Below are positions 53,255-61,857 of a DNA stretch of 64,000 bases, piece after piece. The DNA comes from JAFALK01 sp036500605 (GTDB taxonomy: Bacteria; Pseudomonadota; Gammaproteobacteria; Burkholderiales; Burkholderiaceae_C), in contig DASYBU010000029.1 in NCBI GenBank assembly GCA_036500605.1, positions 62,001 through 126,000 on the forward strand. Reading direction: 5' to 3'. Under the pieces are notes generated by a model. It had not been told where the DNA came from. It saw only the letters and a program-made list of their open reading frames with translations, and searched no databases. The translations under genes and the position numbers were made by a program. The first letter of the stretch is position 1. Each line of letters opens with the position of its first letter.

Positions 53255-53724
53255 CCCAAAACCTGCGCGGCTTCAGCCATCCGGCAGAAGCGCTGAGAGC
53301 CGTTCTTGACTGGCGGCTCCAGGCATTGCAGACACAGCTGCTGGCGGCCACGAAGGCCTGCGACGCGGCGCGTGATACGGCCGCGAGCGAGCAATCGCAG
53401 TTGGCCGCTGCCGCCGTGGCCGTCCGATCGACGCCGATTCAGGTCGCCAACACGGGCACCCATCAACTGCACATGAAACTGATCATGGAGTTCATGCGAC
53501 GCACGGCGTTGGCCGAAGCCGAGCACGACGCAGCCACCAAGCAGGTGGAGGAAATTCGCCAACGCTGCCGCGAGCATCAGGTGAAGCTGCTCGGTCTGGA
53601 AAAGGTTCATGCCGCGGCCCTGGCGGACTTTGTCACCGAAGGACAGCGCAAGGCCTTGGCGGAGCTGGATGCCGCCGTTCTGATTCGCGATGGCTGGGCG
53701 AGTGCCGAAGGAGTATTTCAATGA
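53251..53724 (+). CDS. fliJ: FliJ-like export chaperone-escort protein
   Basis: A 157-aa, largely helical protein in the FliJ position, overlapping fliI by 4 bases. Heptad-like charged and hydrophobic residues run through LRAVLDWRLQALQTQLLAATKACDAARDTAASEQSQL and AEHDAATKQVEEIRQRCREHQVKLLGLEKVHAAAL, giving an antiparallel coiled coil. FliJ sequences are poorly conserved, so naming is partly positional. Confidence 0.7.
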   Translation: MTQNLRGFSHPAEALRAVLDWRLQALQTQLLAATKACDAARDTAASEQSQLAAAAVAVRSTPIQVANTGTHQLHMKLIMEFMRRTALAEAEHDAATKQVEEIRQRCREHQVKLLGLEKVHAAALADFVTEGQRKALAELDAAVLIRDGWASAEGVFQ

Positions 53725-54689
53725 ATATCGACAGCGCGCTTCTCAACTTGCTGCCGCCGCCCAAGGCAGAGACGCCCGCCGGCTTGAACGAGCCGCGAGC
53801 CACTTCGCCTTGGCAGCGCGAGATGGAGAAGGCTCAGGACGAGATGTGGTTCCAGCGGTCGACGCTTCAGGGCGAGCGGGACCCGCATCTGCGCACCGCG
53901 CAGAACAGCGCCGTGCCTTCCCATGTTCCAGACAATGCTGCCGCTTCAACCCCGCGCAGCGCGGCGGCGCAGCGGGACGCAGGTGACGGGCAAAGAGCGG
54001 CAGCAGCAAGTCCGAGATCGTCGGTAGGCGCAGGCGCTCAAGCCCATGACGTGACGCGGACGCTGCAAGTCGAGCAGACAGTCACCAGTGCGGCGAACGT
54101 GGCGACGTCCGAGCCTCAAGATGCGCCTGCCACGGATGTTGTTCCTGCCGGCGACGCGTCGACGGTGGGCCGAGCGACGACCGTCGTCGAGCTCAGCGTC
54201 AACGTCAGCGTCAACGACGCGATTGCGCCCCAGACCGGCGCGACCCTGGCGAGTCCGACGGCCCTCAATGCCAGTGTCCAGATCGGCAACACCAGCAGCG
54301 AAGAAGTCGACATCGGCCCGACTGAGCACGAGATTCCACAAGCGCCCGTGGACAAAGGCGACAAACCGACACCTGCGCGCGCTCAGGAGAGTCTGCGAAT
54401 CTACACGGAGTGGAACGGCCAGGAGGCTCATGTCTGGGTCGGCAAGGACGGCTCGACCGACATCTCCAATTCCGACCTCGCCCAGTGGGTCCAGGAATCC
54501 CTGGGGCTTGCACAGTACCGCCTCGCATCGCTCGTCTGCAACGGCGTGCAGCTCGTCGGCGAAGGCGTCCAGTCACGACGCAAGCCCACGGCTAGCGCTC
54601 AAGGCAGCGAGATGGCACGGCCCACCGATCTTCATTCCCCTTCCACCGAACCCCTTGCGGAGACCCCATGGCAGACATCAGCGCGATAG
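53721..54689 (+). CDS. fliK: FliK-like hook-length protein (positional)
   Basis: A 322-aa protein rich in Ala, Thr, Ser and Pro for its first 210 residues, as expected for the disordered ruler part of FliK. The C-terminal part (LRIYTEWNGQEAHVWVGKDGSTD, then WVQESLGLAQYRL) is folded but does not show the LRLxPxELGxVEV motif of the usual FliK C-terminal domain. Named from its place between fliJ and flgD; it overlaps flgD by 22 bases. Confidence 0.5.
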   Translation: MNIDSALLNLLPPPKAETPAGLNEPRATSPWQREMEKAQDEMWFQRSTLQGERDPHLRTAQNSAVPSHVPDNAAASTPRSAAAQRDAGDGQRAAAASPRSSVGAGAQAHDVTRTLQVEQTVTSAANVATSEPQDAPATDVVPAGDASTVGRATTVVELSVNVSVNDAIAPQTGATLASPTALNASVQIGNTSSEEVDIGPTEHEIPQAPVDKGDKPTPARAQESLRIYTEWNGQEAHVWVGKDGSTDISNSDLAQWVQESLGLAQYRLASLVCNGVQLVGEGVQSRRKPTASAQGSEMARPTDLHSPSTEPLAETPWQTSAR

Positions 54690-55081
54690 CACCCTCCAGC
54701 ACGACGGACGCCGCGGCAAGCACGCTCGGCCTGCAGGATTTTCTGAAGATCCTGACCACGCAGCTCAGCTACCAAGACCCCTTGAAGCCGATGGACAACC
54801 AGGCCTTCATGGCCCAGATGGCCCAGTTCACGGCGCTTGAGCAGACGCAGCAGCTCAACAACAAGATGGACACGCTGCTGGCGACGCAGGCCTCCTTGCA
54901 ATCCGTCGGGCTGATCGGCAAGACCGTCACCGCGACGATCAACGGCGTTGATGTCACCGGCTCCGTCGTCTCGCTTTCCCTGGCCGGCGATCAGCCGACC
55001 ATCTCCGTGCGAGCGACCGATGGCACGGTGAGCTCGGGCATCTTGCTCAACCAGATTTCCACCGTCAGCACTTCCAGCTAA
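54668..55081 (+). CDS. flgD: FlgD, hook-cap protein, short form
   Basis: A 137-aa scaffold protein needed for hook polymerisation. The diagnostic N-terminal segment is LGLQDFLKILTTQLSYQDPLKPMDNQAFMAQMAQFTALEQTQQLNNKMD. The rest is a single small beta domain (GKTVTATINGVDVTGSVVSLSL). E. coli FlgD is 231 aa; the missing region corresponds to the second cap domain. Confidence 0.9.
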   Translation: MADISAIAPSSTTDAAASTLGLQDFLKILTTQLSYQDPLKPMDNQAFMAQMAQFTALEQTQQLNNKMDTLLATQASLQSVGLIGKTVTATINGVDVTGSVVSLSLAGDQPTISVRATDGTVSSGILLNQISTVSTSS

Positions 55082-55093
55082 GGAGCAACCAGC

Positions 55094-56272
55094 ATGCTTG
55101 ATTCCATTTCAGTCGGTATGGCGGGGCTCAATGCCTTTTCCCAAGCCATCAAGGTCATCGGCAACAACACGGCGAACATGAACACGCCGGGCTTCAAGGG
55201 CTCGACCCTGCAGTTCGGCGATCTCGTCACTGCAGGTTCGCAACCCGGCTCGACGGGCTTTGCCAGCACGGGCGCCGGTGTCGACACCTTCAACACGATC
55301 GTGAACTTCAAGGCCGGTGATCTGCGCCAGACCGGCAACGATCTCGATCTGGCGGTCAACGGCCAGGGCTTCTTCATGCTCAAGAATGACGCCGGCGACA
55401 CCGCGTACACGCGTGACGGCCAGTTCCAGTTCGACGACAAGGGCGTGCTGATCAACAGCAGCGACAAGTCCGTGGTTCAGGGCCTCGACGCCTCGGGGCA
55501 CGTGGGCAACATTGATCTGACGGGCCTGCGCATCAACCCGCCGAAGGCCAGCGTCAACGTGTCATTCACGGGCAACCTGTCGAGCGCCGCGACCGACCAG
55601 ACGGTCTCGGGCATCAACGTGCTGGACGCCTCAGGAACGACGCACGAGCTGTCGATCAAGCTGACCAGCGACGCGCCGACCACGCCCGGATCGTGGCAGG
55701 TTTCCGTCCTCGACGGCACCACGGAAATCGGCACCGGCACGCTCCTGTTCACCAACGGCACGCCCGATCCCGCCAACAGCAAGATCAGCGTCAACTACAC
55801 CCCGCCCGGTCAGCCCCTGATGGCCTTGACCCTGGACCTCGGCACCAACGTCACGTCCTACGCCACGGGCAATCTTTCGACGCTGGCCTTCGCCAGTCAG
55901 GACGGCTATCAGGCCGGCAGCATCAGCAAGCTCTCGTTTGATGCCACCGGCTTCCTCAACATCGAATACTCGAACGGGCAGAGCGCCAAGGGCAAGCAGA
56001 TCGCGCTGGCCCGCTTTGACTCCGACGATTCATTGGTGGCCTCTGGAGACAACCAGTTCAGGGCCAGCGGCGCAGAAAGCCCGCAGGTGGGCGCGGCCCA
56101 AGCCGGCGGCTTCGGCGCGCTTCAGTCGGGCTATATCGAGTATTCCAATGTCGATTTGACCAGCGAGTTTGGTGACCTGGTGATCATGCAGCGCGGCTAT
56201 CAGGCCTCCTCGCAGATCGTCTCGACCGCCAACGAGATGATCGAGCAGCTGTTCTCCATGAAGGGCAAGTGA
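55094..56272 (+). CDS. flgE: FlgE, flagellar hook protein
   Basis: A 392-aa hook subunit. Axial motifs are at both ends: AFSQAIKVIGNNTANMNTPGFKGSTLQFGDLV and GYIEYSNVDLTSEFGDLVIMQRGYQASSQIVSTANEMIEQLF. The variable middle domain is beta-rich with KDLDLAVNGQGFFML-type sequence. Length is in the normal range (about 400). The stop overlaps the next gene by 4 bases if its GTG start is used. Confidence 0.94.
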   Translation: MLDSISVGMAGLNAFSQAIKVIGNNTANMNTPGFKGSTLQFGDLVTAGSQPGSTGFASTGAGVDTFNTIVNFKAGDLRQTGNDLDLAVNGQGFFMLKNDAGDTAYTRDGQFQFDDKGVLINSSDKSVVQGLDASGHVGNIDLTGLRINPPKASVNVSFTGNLSSAATDQTVSGINVLDASGTTHELSIKLTSDAPTTPGSWQVSVLDGTTEIGTGTLLFTNGTPDPANSKISVNYTPPGQPLMALTLDLGTNVTSYATGNLSTLAFASQDGYQAGSISKLSFDATGFLNIEYSNGQSAKGKQIALARFDSDDSLVASGDNQFRASGAESPQVGAAQAGGFGALQSGYIEYSNVDLTSEFGDLVIMQRGYQASSQIVSTANEMIEQLFSMKGK

Positions 56273-57141
56273 GCACCGTCATGCAAGCTGCTGTATCCGT
56301 CCTTGCCGGGGACGATGAAAACGTTCAGGCGATCATTCGCTTCGGGCCGGATGAACTGTCCCGGCTGCAGACAAGTCTGGTGTCCACCTGGGAAACCTGG
56401 TGCACTCAGTGGCGCTTGGGCCCGGGCGATGTGCAGGTTGCCCACCTGGTGGATTCCTTCGGGCCCGCGCCAGCATGGGCAGATTCGTCGCAGGCGCTGG
56501 GCGCTGCCGGTTCTGGCAACGCCGCCCGAATCCACGGCCATGAGGCGGTCGTCGCGCAGGTCATCGGCAACCCGGCACGTGCGCCTTCGGCCATCGAGGC
56601 CGAGGTACGCGCCCAGGCGAATGCGGCGCTCCTGACGCTGTGTTGCGATGCGCTGCGACTGACACCGGCGTCGTCGGTGCCGTATTCCGCCAAGCCCAAG
56701 CGACCGCAGCTCGGCGATCTTCATCTGCGCTTGCGCCTGCAAGGCAACGAGCGCGTGCAGCCACAGGAACTGCAGATCTGGCTACCGCAGCATGCCGCGT
56801 TGGCGCTGCTGCGGAGCCAATCCGCGCGCGTGCCCGGGAAGCGAACCACCGCAACGCGCGCGCCTGTGCTGGCACCGATGTCGGAGGCTCTGTCCGGCAC
56901 GCCCATCAAGGTGGGCATCACGCTTTCGCCCGTTCAGCTCAGCCTCGGCGCCATCGCCGAGCTTCAGTTGGGCGATGTGATCAAGCTCGACCACGCGTTG
57001 ACGTCTCCGCTGTTTGCGGCCCTGATTTCCCAGACCTCCGGCAAGGCCGAGGTCACGCCGCTCGCACGCGTGCATCTCGGACGCGAGGGTCAGCAATTGG
57101 CCGTCCAGCTCGATGCCGGCAAGCGTGCGACTTCCGCCTGA
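56269..57141 (+). CDS. Divergent FliM/SctQ-like C-ring protein with one SpoA domain
   Basis: A 290-aa protein (GTG start at 56269; ATG at 56281 also possible). Only its last 75 residues resemble a known fold, the SpoA/FliN-like domain: PIKVGITLSPVQLSLGAIAELQLGDVIKLDHALTSP followed by VHLGREGQQLAVQL. The FliM N-terminal CheY-binding motif (EIDALL type) and the GGxG motif of the FliM middle domain are absent. Overall layout is closer to SctQ of injectisomes. Its place directly before fliN supports a C-ring role. Confidence 0.6.
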   Translation: MSTVMQAAVSVLAGDDENVQAIIRFGPDELSRLQTSLVSTWETWCTQWRLGPGDVQVAHLVDSFGPAPAWADSSQALGAAGSGNAARIHGHEAVVAQVIGNPARAPSAIEAEVRAQANAALLTLCCDALRLTPASSVPYSAKPKRPQLGDLHLRLRLQGNERVQPQELQIWLPQHAALALLRSQSARVPGKRTTATRAPVLAPMSEALSGTPIKVGITLSPVQLSLGAIAELQLGDVIKLDHALTSPLFAALISQTSGKAEVTPLARVHLGREGQQLAVQLDAGKRATSA

Positions 57142-57164
57142 GCGAATTTTTCTGTGAGCACATC

Positions 57165-57500
57165 ATGAATACCGGACTCCACAAGATTGAATTTTCCGAG
57201 CTGCCTGCGCAAGGTGGCAGCGCCACAAGCAACACCGCCCTCAACCTCGCTTCGCTGGAAGGCCTGCGAGCTGTTCCGGCGCGATTGGAAGTACATGTGG
57301 GCGAAATCCAGATGACCGTGGGCGATCTCCTGTCCGCCAAGCTCGGTCAGGTGTTCCGACTGGACCGCCATGTCGACGATCTGGTCGACCTCGTGCTGGA
57401 AGGCCATGTGATCGCGCGCGGCCAGTTGGTGGCCGTCGATGAGAGCTTCGGGATCCAGCTCACCGAACTGCCTGACAGAACGCCGCCCGCTGCTGCCTGA
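57165..57500 (+). CDS. fliN: FliN, C-ring protein
   Basis: A 111-aa protein consisting of a short acidic linker and a SpoA domain: PARLEVHVGEIQMTVGDLLSAKLGQVFRLDRHVDDLVDLVLEGHVIARGQLVAVDESFGIQLTEL. Conserved GQVFxLD, VLEG and IARGQLVAVDExFGIxL elements are present. It pairs with the FliM-like protein and binds FliH. Starts 23 bases after that gene. Confidence 0.9.
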   Translation: MNTGLHKIEFSELPAQGGSATSNTALNLASLEGLRAVPARLEVHVGEIQMTVGDLLSAKLGQVFRLDRHVDDLVDLVLEGHVIARGQLVAVDESFGIQLTELPDRTPPAAA

Positions 57501-57556
57501 GCTCGGGCATTGAGGTCTTCCGTCATCGCATCACGCTTTCTCACCTCTTCTTTGTC

Positions 57557-57901
57557 ATGAACTCGAGTTCTTCGCCGCCTTCTGCGGCACCCGACGCCCT
57601 GCCGGCTTCAATTCCTGGTGCCGGCATCGCGCTGTTGGGCGTGCTTCTGCTCGTGGCCATCGCGGCCTGGGCGCGCGTCTGGTGGCAGCGCTCCGGCGGC
57701 AGGCTGCCCAAGACCCTGTCCGGCAAGCCGTCCGCGGAACGCAAGCTGGAATTGCAGGCTCAGTTGCGCCTGGATGCCTTCACGACGCTGTACGCCGTCG
57801 AATGGGCCGATGGCCGCAAGGTCCTGCTTGCCGCCTCTCGCGGCCAGCCGCTGACCCGAGTGGACACGGCGCCCGTGCAAGACCCCAACGCCGCGCCATG
57901 A
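57557..57901 (+). CDS. fliO: FliO, export gate assembly protein
   Basis: A 114-aa protein with one membrane helix (about residues 20-45; GAGIALLGVLLLVAIAAWARVWW) and a small cytoplasmic beta domain containing LTTLYAVEWADGRKVLLAASRG-like sequence, as in FliO. FliO helps build the FliP ring and is absent from injectisomes, so its presence argues for a flagellar descent. It overlaps fliP by 4 bases (ATGA). Confidence 0.85.
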   Translation: MNSSSSPPSAAPDALPASIPGAGIALLGVLLLVAIAAWARVWWQRSGGRLPKTLSGKPSAERKLELQAQLRLDAFTTLYAVEWADGRKVLLAASRGQPLTRVDTAPVQDPNAAP

Positions 57902-58869
57902 TGACTTCTCTCCTTCGCGCCGGCCTGCTGCTGATGGCGATCACTTTCGGCGCATCGGCCGCTATCGCACAAGAGGCTGCGCCGCCGCTGGCCGATTCCG
58001 CCGAGAGCTCGCGGGCTCAACTCAAGCTTGTCGTGCAGGCGGTTGAAGCCGCGGCCAGCGCAAGCACCATCAGCCGTGCAGCCAGCGGGCCCTTGTCCGT
58101 TCGGGCTCTGCCTTCTATCGCCGAGCTGCCCTCCGACGATCTCAACATCGAGAGCACGCCGCCCGTCCGAACCAGCTCGGCGCCCGCGCAAGCCAAGCGC
58201 ACAGCCCCATCCGTCGAAGCGGCCGCCCTTCCAGGCCCGCAGCAATGGGGAACGCCCATCCAGATGGTGCTGGGGCTCACCGTGCTCGCGGCGCTGCCGG
58301 CCTTGCTGGTCTGCATGACCTCGTTCCTGCGCATCGCCGTGGTGCTGTCCATGCTCAGGCATGCGATCGGCCTGCCGGAGACGCCACCCAATATCGTGCT
58401 CATCGGCATGGCGCTGCTGCTCACCAGCTTCACGATGGCGCCGGTCTGGACGCAGGTGAACGAAGCCGCCGTGCAGCCCTACATGAAAGGCAAGCTCGAC
58501 GGCGTGGCCGCCATCGAGAAGGGCGTGCAGCCCTTGCGCGGCTTCATGCTGCGCCAGACCCGCGAGGCCGACATCGCCTTGATGACCGAGCTCTCCAAGT
58601 CGCCTCGGCCCGAGACTGCCGATGATGTGCCCTTGCCTCAGCTCACCGCAGCCTTCATCGTGTCCGAGCTGCGCGCCGCCTTCCAGATCGGCTTCGTCAT
58701 CTTCCTGCCCTTCCTGCTGATCGATCTGCTGGTGTCGAGCATCCTGATGGCGCTGGGCATGATGATGATGCCGCCCGTGACCATTGCGTTGCCGCTGAAG
58801 ATCCTGATGTTCGTGCTGGTGGACGGCTGGGGCCTGCTGCTCCGCGCGCTGGTGGGTTCGTTCCACTGA
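57898..58869 (+). CDS. fliP: FliP, export gate protein with extended periplasmic N-terminus
   Basis: A 323-aa protein, about 75 residues longer than usual FliP. After a signal peptide (MTSLLRAGLLLMAITFGASAAIA) comes an Ala/Ser/Pro-rich insert to about residue 115, then the conserved core MTSFLRIAVVLSMLRHAIGLPETPPNIVLIGMALLLTSFTMAPVW and AAFIVSELRAAFQIGFVIFLPFLLIDLLVSSILMALGMMMMPP. The core is intact, so the gate should be functional. ATG at 57898 overlaps fliO. Confidence 0.93.
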   Translation: MMTSLLRAGLLLMAITFGASAAIAQEAAPPLADSAESSRAQLKLVVQAVEAAASASTISRAASGPLSVRALPSIAELPSDDLNIESTPPVRTSSAPAQAKRTAPSVEAAALPGPQQWGTPIQMVLGLTVLAALPALLVCMTSFLRIAVVLSMLRHAIGLPETPPNIVLIGMALLLTSFTMAPVWTQVNEAAVQPYMKGKLDGVAAIEKGVQPLRGFMLRQTREADIALMTELSKSPRPETADDVPLPQLTAAFIVSELRAAFQIGFVIFLPFLLIDLLVSSILMALGMMMMPPVTIALPLKILMFVLVDGWGLLLRALVGSFH

Positions 58870-58884
58870 AGGCTGCCGGGCGCC

Positions 58885-59679
58885 GTGGCAGAAACTCAGC
58901 CCACCCAGAGTCCTCTGCAGGACGATGACGTGCAGACGCTGTGGCAGCGGCATGTTCACGAGCGCAGCACGGCCACGCGCGACGCGCTCACGATGCACTA
59001 CATGCCCTTCGCGCGCATGCATGCGGCCATGCTCTATGCGGGCCGGTTCGGCGACGACATTGATTTTGCCGACTATCTGCAGCTCGGCATCGTGGCGCTG
59101 ATCGAGGCGATCGACCGGTTCGACACCGCGCGCGGCGTGAAGTTCCAGACCTTCGCCGCCTATCGCGTCCGCGGCGCCATCCTTGACGGCGTGGAGGCCT
59201 TCACCGAAAGACAGCGACAGATCGCGGCCCGTCGGCACATCCAGGAAGCCCGCATGGCGTCGCTGATGCAGACGAGTGCCGAAGAGGCAGAAGGCGCGGC
59301 CGGGAAGACGCCCAACTCTGCGCCGGTCACCGACGACAAGCTGCTCGCCTATCTGGCCGAGATCGGCTTCGGCCTGGCCTTGGGTTATCTGCTCGAGGAC
59401 AGCGGCATGATCGCCGCCAGCGAGGAGACCGCACCGCCGGGGCCCATCAGCCAGTACGCCGAGGTCGAGCTGGCGCAGGTTCGGCAAGTCCTGCGCCAAG
59501 TGCTGACGGAGCTTCCGGAACAGCAACGCGTCGTCATTGCAGGCCACTACCTGCAAGGCATGCAATTCGAGCAGATCGCCAGTGAGCTGCGCCTGACCAA
59601 AGGGCGCATCTCGCAGATCCACAAGGCCGCGCTCATGAACCTGCGGCAACAGCTCAAGAAGCACATTGGCATTGGCTAG
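58885..59679 (+). CDS. fliA: FliA-type sigma-28 factor
   Basis: A 264-aa sigma factor with a GTG start. Region 2 motifs include HYMPFARMHAAMLYAGRFGDDIDFADYLQLGIVALIEAIDRFDTARGVKFQTFAAYRVRGAILDGV, matching FliA. Region 4 ends LTELPEQQRVVIAGHYLQGMQFEQIASELRLTKGRISQIHKAAL. The middle is shortened relative to typical FliA. No FlgM anti-sigma gene is in the locus. It lies 15 bases after fliP. Confidence 0.9.
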   Translation: MAETQPTQSPLQDDDVQTLWQRHVHERSTATRDALTMHYMPFARMHAAMLYAGRFGDDIDFADYLQLGIVALIEAIDRFDTARGVKFQTFAAYRVRGAILDGVEAFTERQRQIAARRHIQEARMASLMQTSAEEAEGAAGKTPNSAPVTDDKLLAYLAEIGFGLALGYLLEDSGMIAASEETAPPGPISQYAEVELAQVRQVLRQVLTELPEQQRVVIAGHYLQGMQFEQIASELRLTKGRISQIHKAALMNLRQQLKKHIGIG

Positions 59680-59743
59680 TCAGTCTTTGACGAACGCCAC
59701 CCCGAACACCCTCAAAATCACCCGTCCACAGAAAGCCCTCAAG

Positions 59744-60901
59744 ATGACCGGAACCAGCCGATTTGCCCGCCTCAGCAGCTACCTCGCGCAAGACCCCGGC
59801 AATCCCTCGCTGCTGCAGGATGCCTTCGCAGCAGCCTGTGCCGAGTCGCTCTGGGACGAAGCGCAAGCGCTCGTGCAGAGCGCGCGGACGCACGGGCTCG
59901 ATGCTCAGCAATGGGCGTTGAACAACGCGCACCTGCTGATGGCGCAACAACAATGGCCCGAAGCCACGGTCGCGATACAAGCCTTGCAACGCGACCCGCA
60001 ACTCGGCCCGCAAGCGCAGCTCACCTTGGCCACCGATCTGGCGCAGATCCAATTGCGCCAAGGCCAAATCGAGGAGGGCATCGCGAGTCTGGAGCCCTTC
60101 GTCAATGCGCTGGCAGCGACGGATGCCCTGGATTCTTCAACCGAGGAAACCTGGGCGCGCCTGCTGCACCGCGCCGGCGATCTGGACCGGGTCATGGGCT
60201 GGGGCCGCGAACGGGAACAAGCTCGTACCCTGACCGCTGGCGGCGCCGGGGTGATGAGCCTGGCGGCGGTGGATGCCAGCCAGTTTGCCGAGGCGCAGCG
60301 CTGGTCTGCCCTGGCCCTGGCCGCGCAACCGATGCAGCTGGAAGCCGGCCTGACGCGCGCAACGCTCGCGTTGGCGGATGCTGACCAACCCCGGCAAGCA
60401 CTCCAACTCAGCGAACACCTGGCCCAAGGCCGAAGCCATGACGGCCGCGTCTGGTCCACGCTGGCCATGGCCAAGCTGCTGAATCAGGATCTGCCCGGTG
60501 CACGGCAAGCCTTCGAGCAAGCCACCACGCTGATGCCGACCCATATCGGCACCTGGCACGGCCTGGCCTGGACCGCGCTGCTGCAAGGCGATACGGCTTT
60601 CGCCGAAGCAACTTTTGAGCACGCGCTCCAGATGGACAGGAACTTCGCCGAGAGCCACGGCGGCCTGGCGGTCATCTGGGCGACGACGGGGCGCCGCGAA
60701 GAAGCGCAGCAGAGCGTGCGCCGCGCGCTGGGCTTGGATCCGAGCAGCGCGACCGCGCACTACGCGCAGTTGCTGCTGGATGAGCCGGTGGTGGATGGCG
60801 CGAAATTGCGCGGGTTGGCCGAGCGCTTGTTTGGTGATCAGGCGGGGCCGTCGGGGCGGAGCTTGGTGAGTGTGTTGGCGAGGATTGGTGGGCGCGGTTG
60901 A
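59744..60901 (+). CDS. TPR-repeat protein closing the flagellar locus
   Basis: A 385-aa protein made almost entirely of helical TPR-like repeats; clear units are ETWARLLHRAGDL, LALADADQPRQALQLSEHLAQG, VWSTLAMAKLLNQDLPGARQAFEQATTLMP and TWHGLAWTALLQGDTAFAEATFEHAL. The ATG at 59744 is preferred over an in-frame TTG at 59666 inside fliA. No signal peptide, so it should be cytoplasmic, perhaps an export chaperone or scaffold for this machine. Not a known flagellar gene. Confidence 0.75.
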   Translation: MTGTSRFARLSSYLAQDPGNPSLLQDAFAAACAESLWDEAQALVQSARTHGLDAQQWALNNAHLLMAQQQWPEATVAIQALQRDPQLGPQAQLTLATDLAQIQLRQGQIEEGIASLEPFVNALAATDALDSSTEETWARLLHRAGDLDRVMGWGREREQARTLTAGGAGVMSLAAVDASQFAEAQRWSALALAAQPMQLEAGLTRATLALADADQPRQALQLSEHLAQGRSHDGRVWSTLAMAKLLNQDLPGARQAFEQATTLMPTHIGTWHGLAWTALLQGDTAFAEATFEHALQMDRNFAESHGGLAVIWATTGRREEAQQSVRRALGLDPSSATAHYAQLLLDEPVVDGAKLRGLAERLFGDQAGPSGRSLVSVLARIGGRG

Positions 60902-60919
60902 CTGGAGAGGACGAGGGGG

Positions 60920-61795
60920 TTACGTCTTAACGCAGGACCCTTCATGCCGCCGAATCAGCTGGCTCACCCGAGCGACTGATATGCCGAGTTCCGCCGCCAA
61001 TGCTGTCATGGTGACGCCCGATTCGGTATGGGCATGCCAAAGGGCTTCAGCTCGATCAGACGACCGAGCCATCCACTGCTTGAGCGTCATGTTCCGTGCT
61101 CTTTGCGACTTGGGAACTTCACGAGACCGCAGGCTGGCTTTGTCGGCCGCCCCCTGCTGACGCTCGACGAATTCTTCATCACCCAGATAGATCTGCTGTT
61201 TCAGGCCTTCGTCCCAAAGACGCACGCCGTGCCCCGCTTGGACCCATTCGACATATTGCTGCGCCGCTCGGCCCTTCTGCTGCTGCGTCTTCGCATCTTG
61301 TCCCAGCAGGAAGCCGTGCAGGCTCGGCGTGTCGAGCCAGGGCAATGGTTCGGCAAGTCCGCAGTGCGCGCGATAGCTGGACCAGGGCCAATCCGCGGGA
61401 CGCTCAACCATCGCAGCGCGTACAGGGTTGAGATCGACATAGCGGCAGACCTCCATCAGGTAGTTGTCGCGGTCCACGAGGATGGCCTTGAAGCGCCCCT
61501 GGAACACATGGCCCACCTTCCCATGACGGCGGTTGTAGGCCTGGGAGTAGATCCCGTTGATCTGCCGCATCATCGCGGACAGATTGGCTTGCCGAGTACC
61601 CAACACAAAGTGGTAGTGGTTGCCCATCAGGCAGTAGGCCAATGCTGAGGCATCAAAGCGAGCGAGCATCAGCCCGACGATATTGAGAAGCGCAGCCCGG
61701 TCACCGTCGTCATCGAAGATCGGCTCGCGTCTGTCACCGCGCGACGTGACGTGATAGATCGCGCCTGGGAATTCGATGCGGAGTGGACGGGCCAT
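60920..61795 (-). mobile_element. REP-associated tyrosine transposase (RAYT, Y1_Tnp family)
   Basis: A 291-aa protein of the TnpA(REP) family, related to IS200/IS605 transposases, that cleaves single-stranded DNA at REP-type hairpins. The HuH histidines are in MGNHYHFVLGT near residue 60 and the catalytic tyrosine in GIYSQAYNRRHGKVGHVFQGRFKAIL. The C-terminal 50 residues form a fused helix-turn-helix (GVTMTALAAELGISVARVSQLIRRHE). GGGT/ACCC stem-type sequences with TTAAGAC cores border both ends. Confidence 0.92.
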
Positions 61796-61857
61796 ACGCC
61801 ATAGCTTAGGCGAGGCAAGTTAGGGGTTAAAATTTAAGACTTGACCCTCAAGCCTCG

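Noticed and set aside
57760..59664. A 634-codon minus-strand frame opposite fliP and fliA
   Set aside because: His/Gln/Arg-rich composition typical of an antisense reading; both plus-strand genes are certain.
39324..60901. Interpretation as a true type III injectisome
   Set aside because: Hook, L- and P-ring, four rod genes, FlgA, FlgD, FliO and FliA are all present, and no secretin, needle or translocator gene is seen; descent is flagellar.
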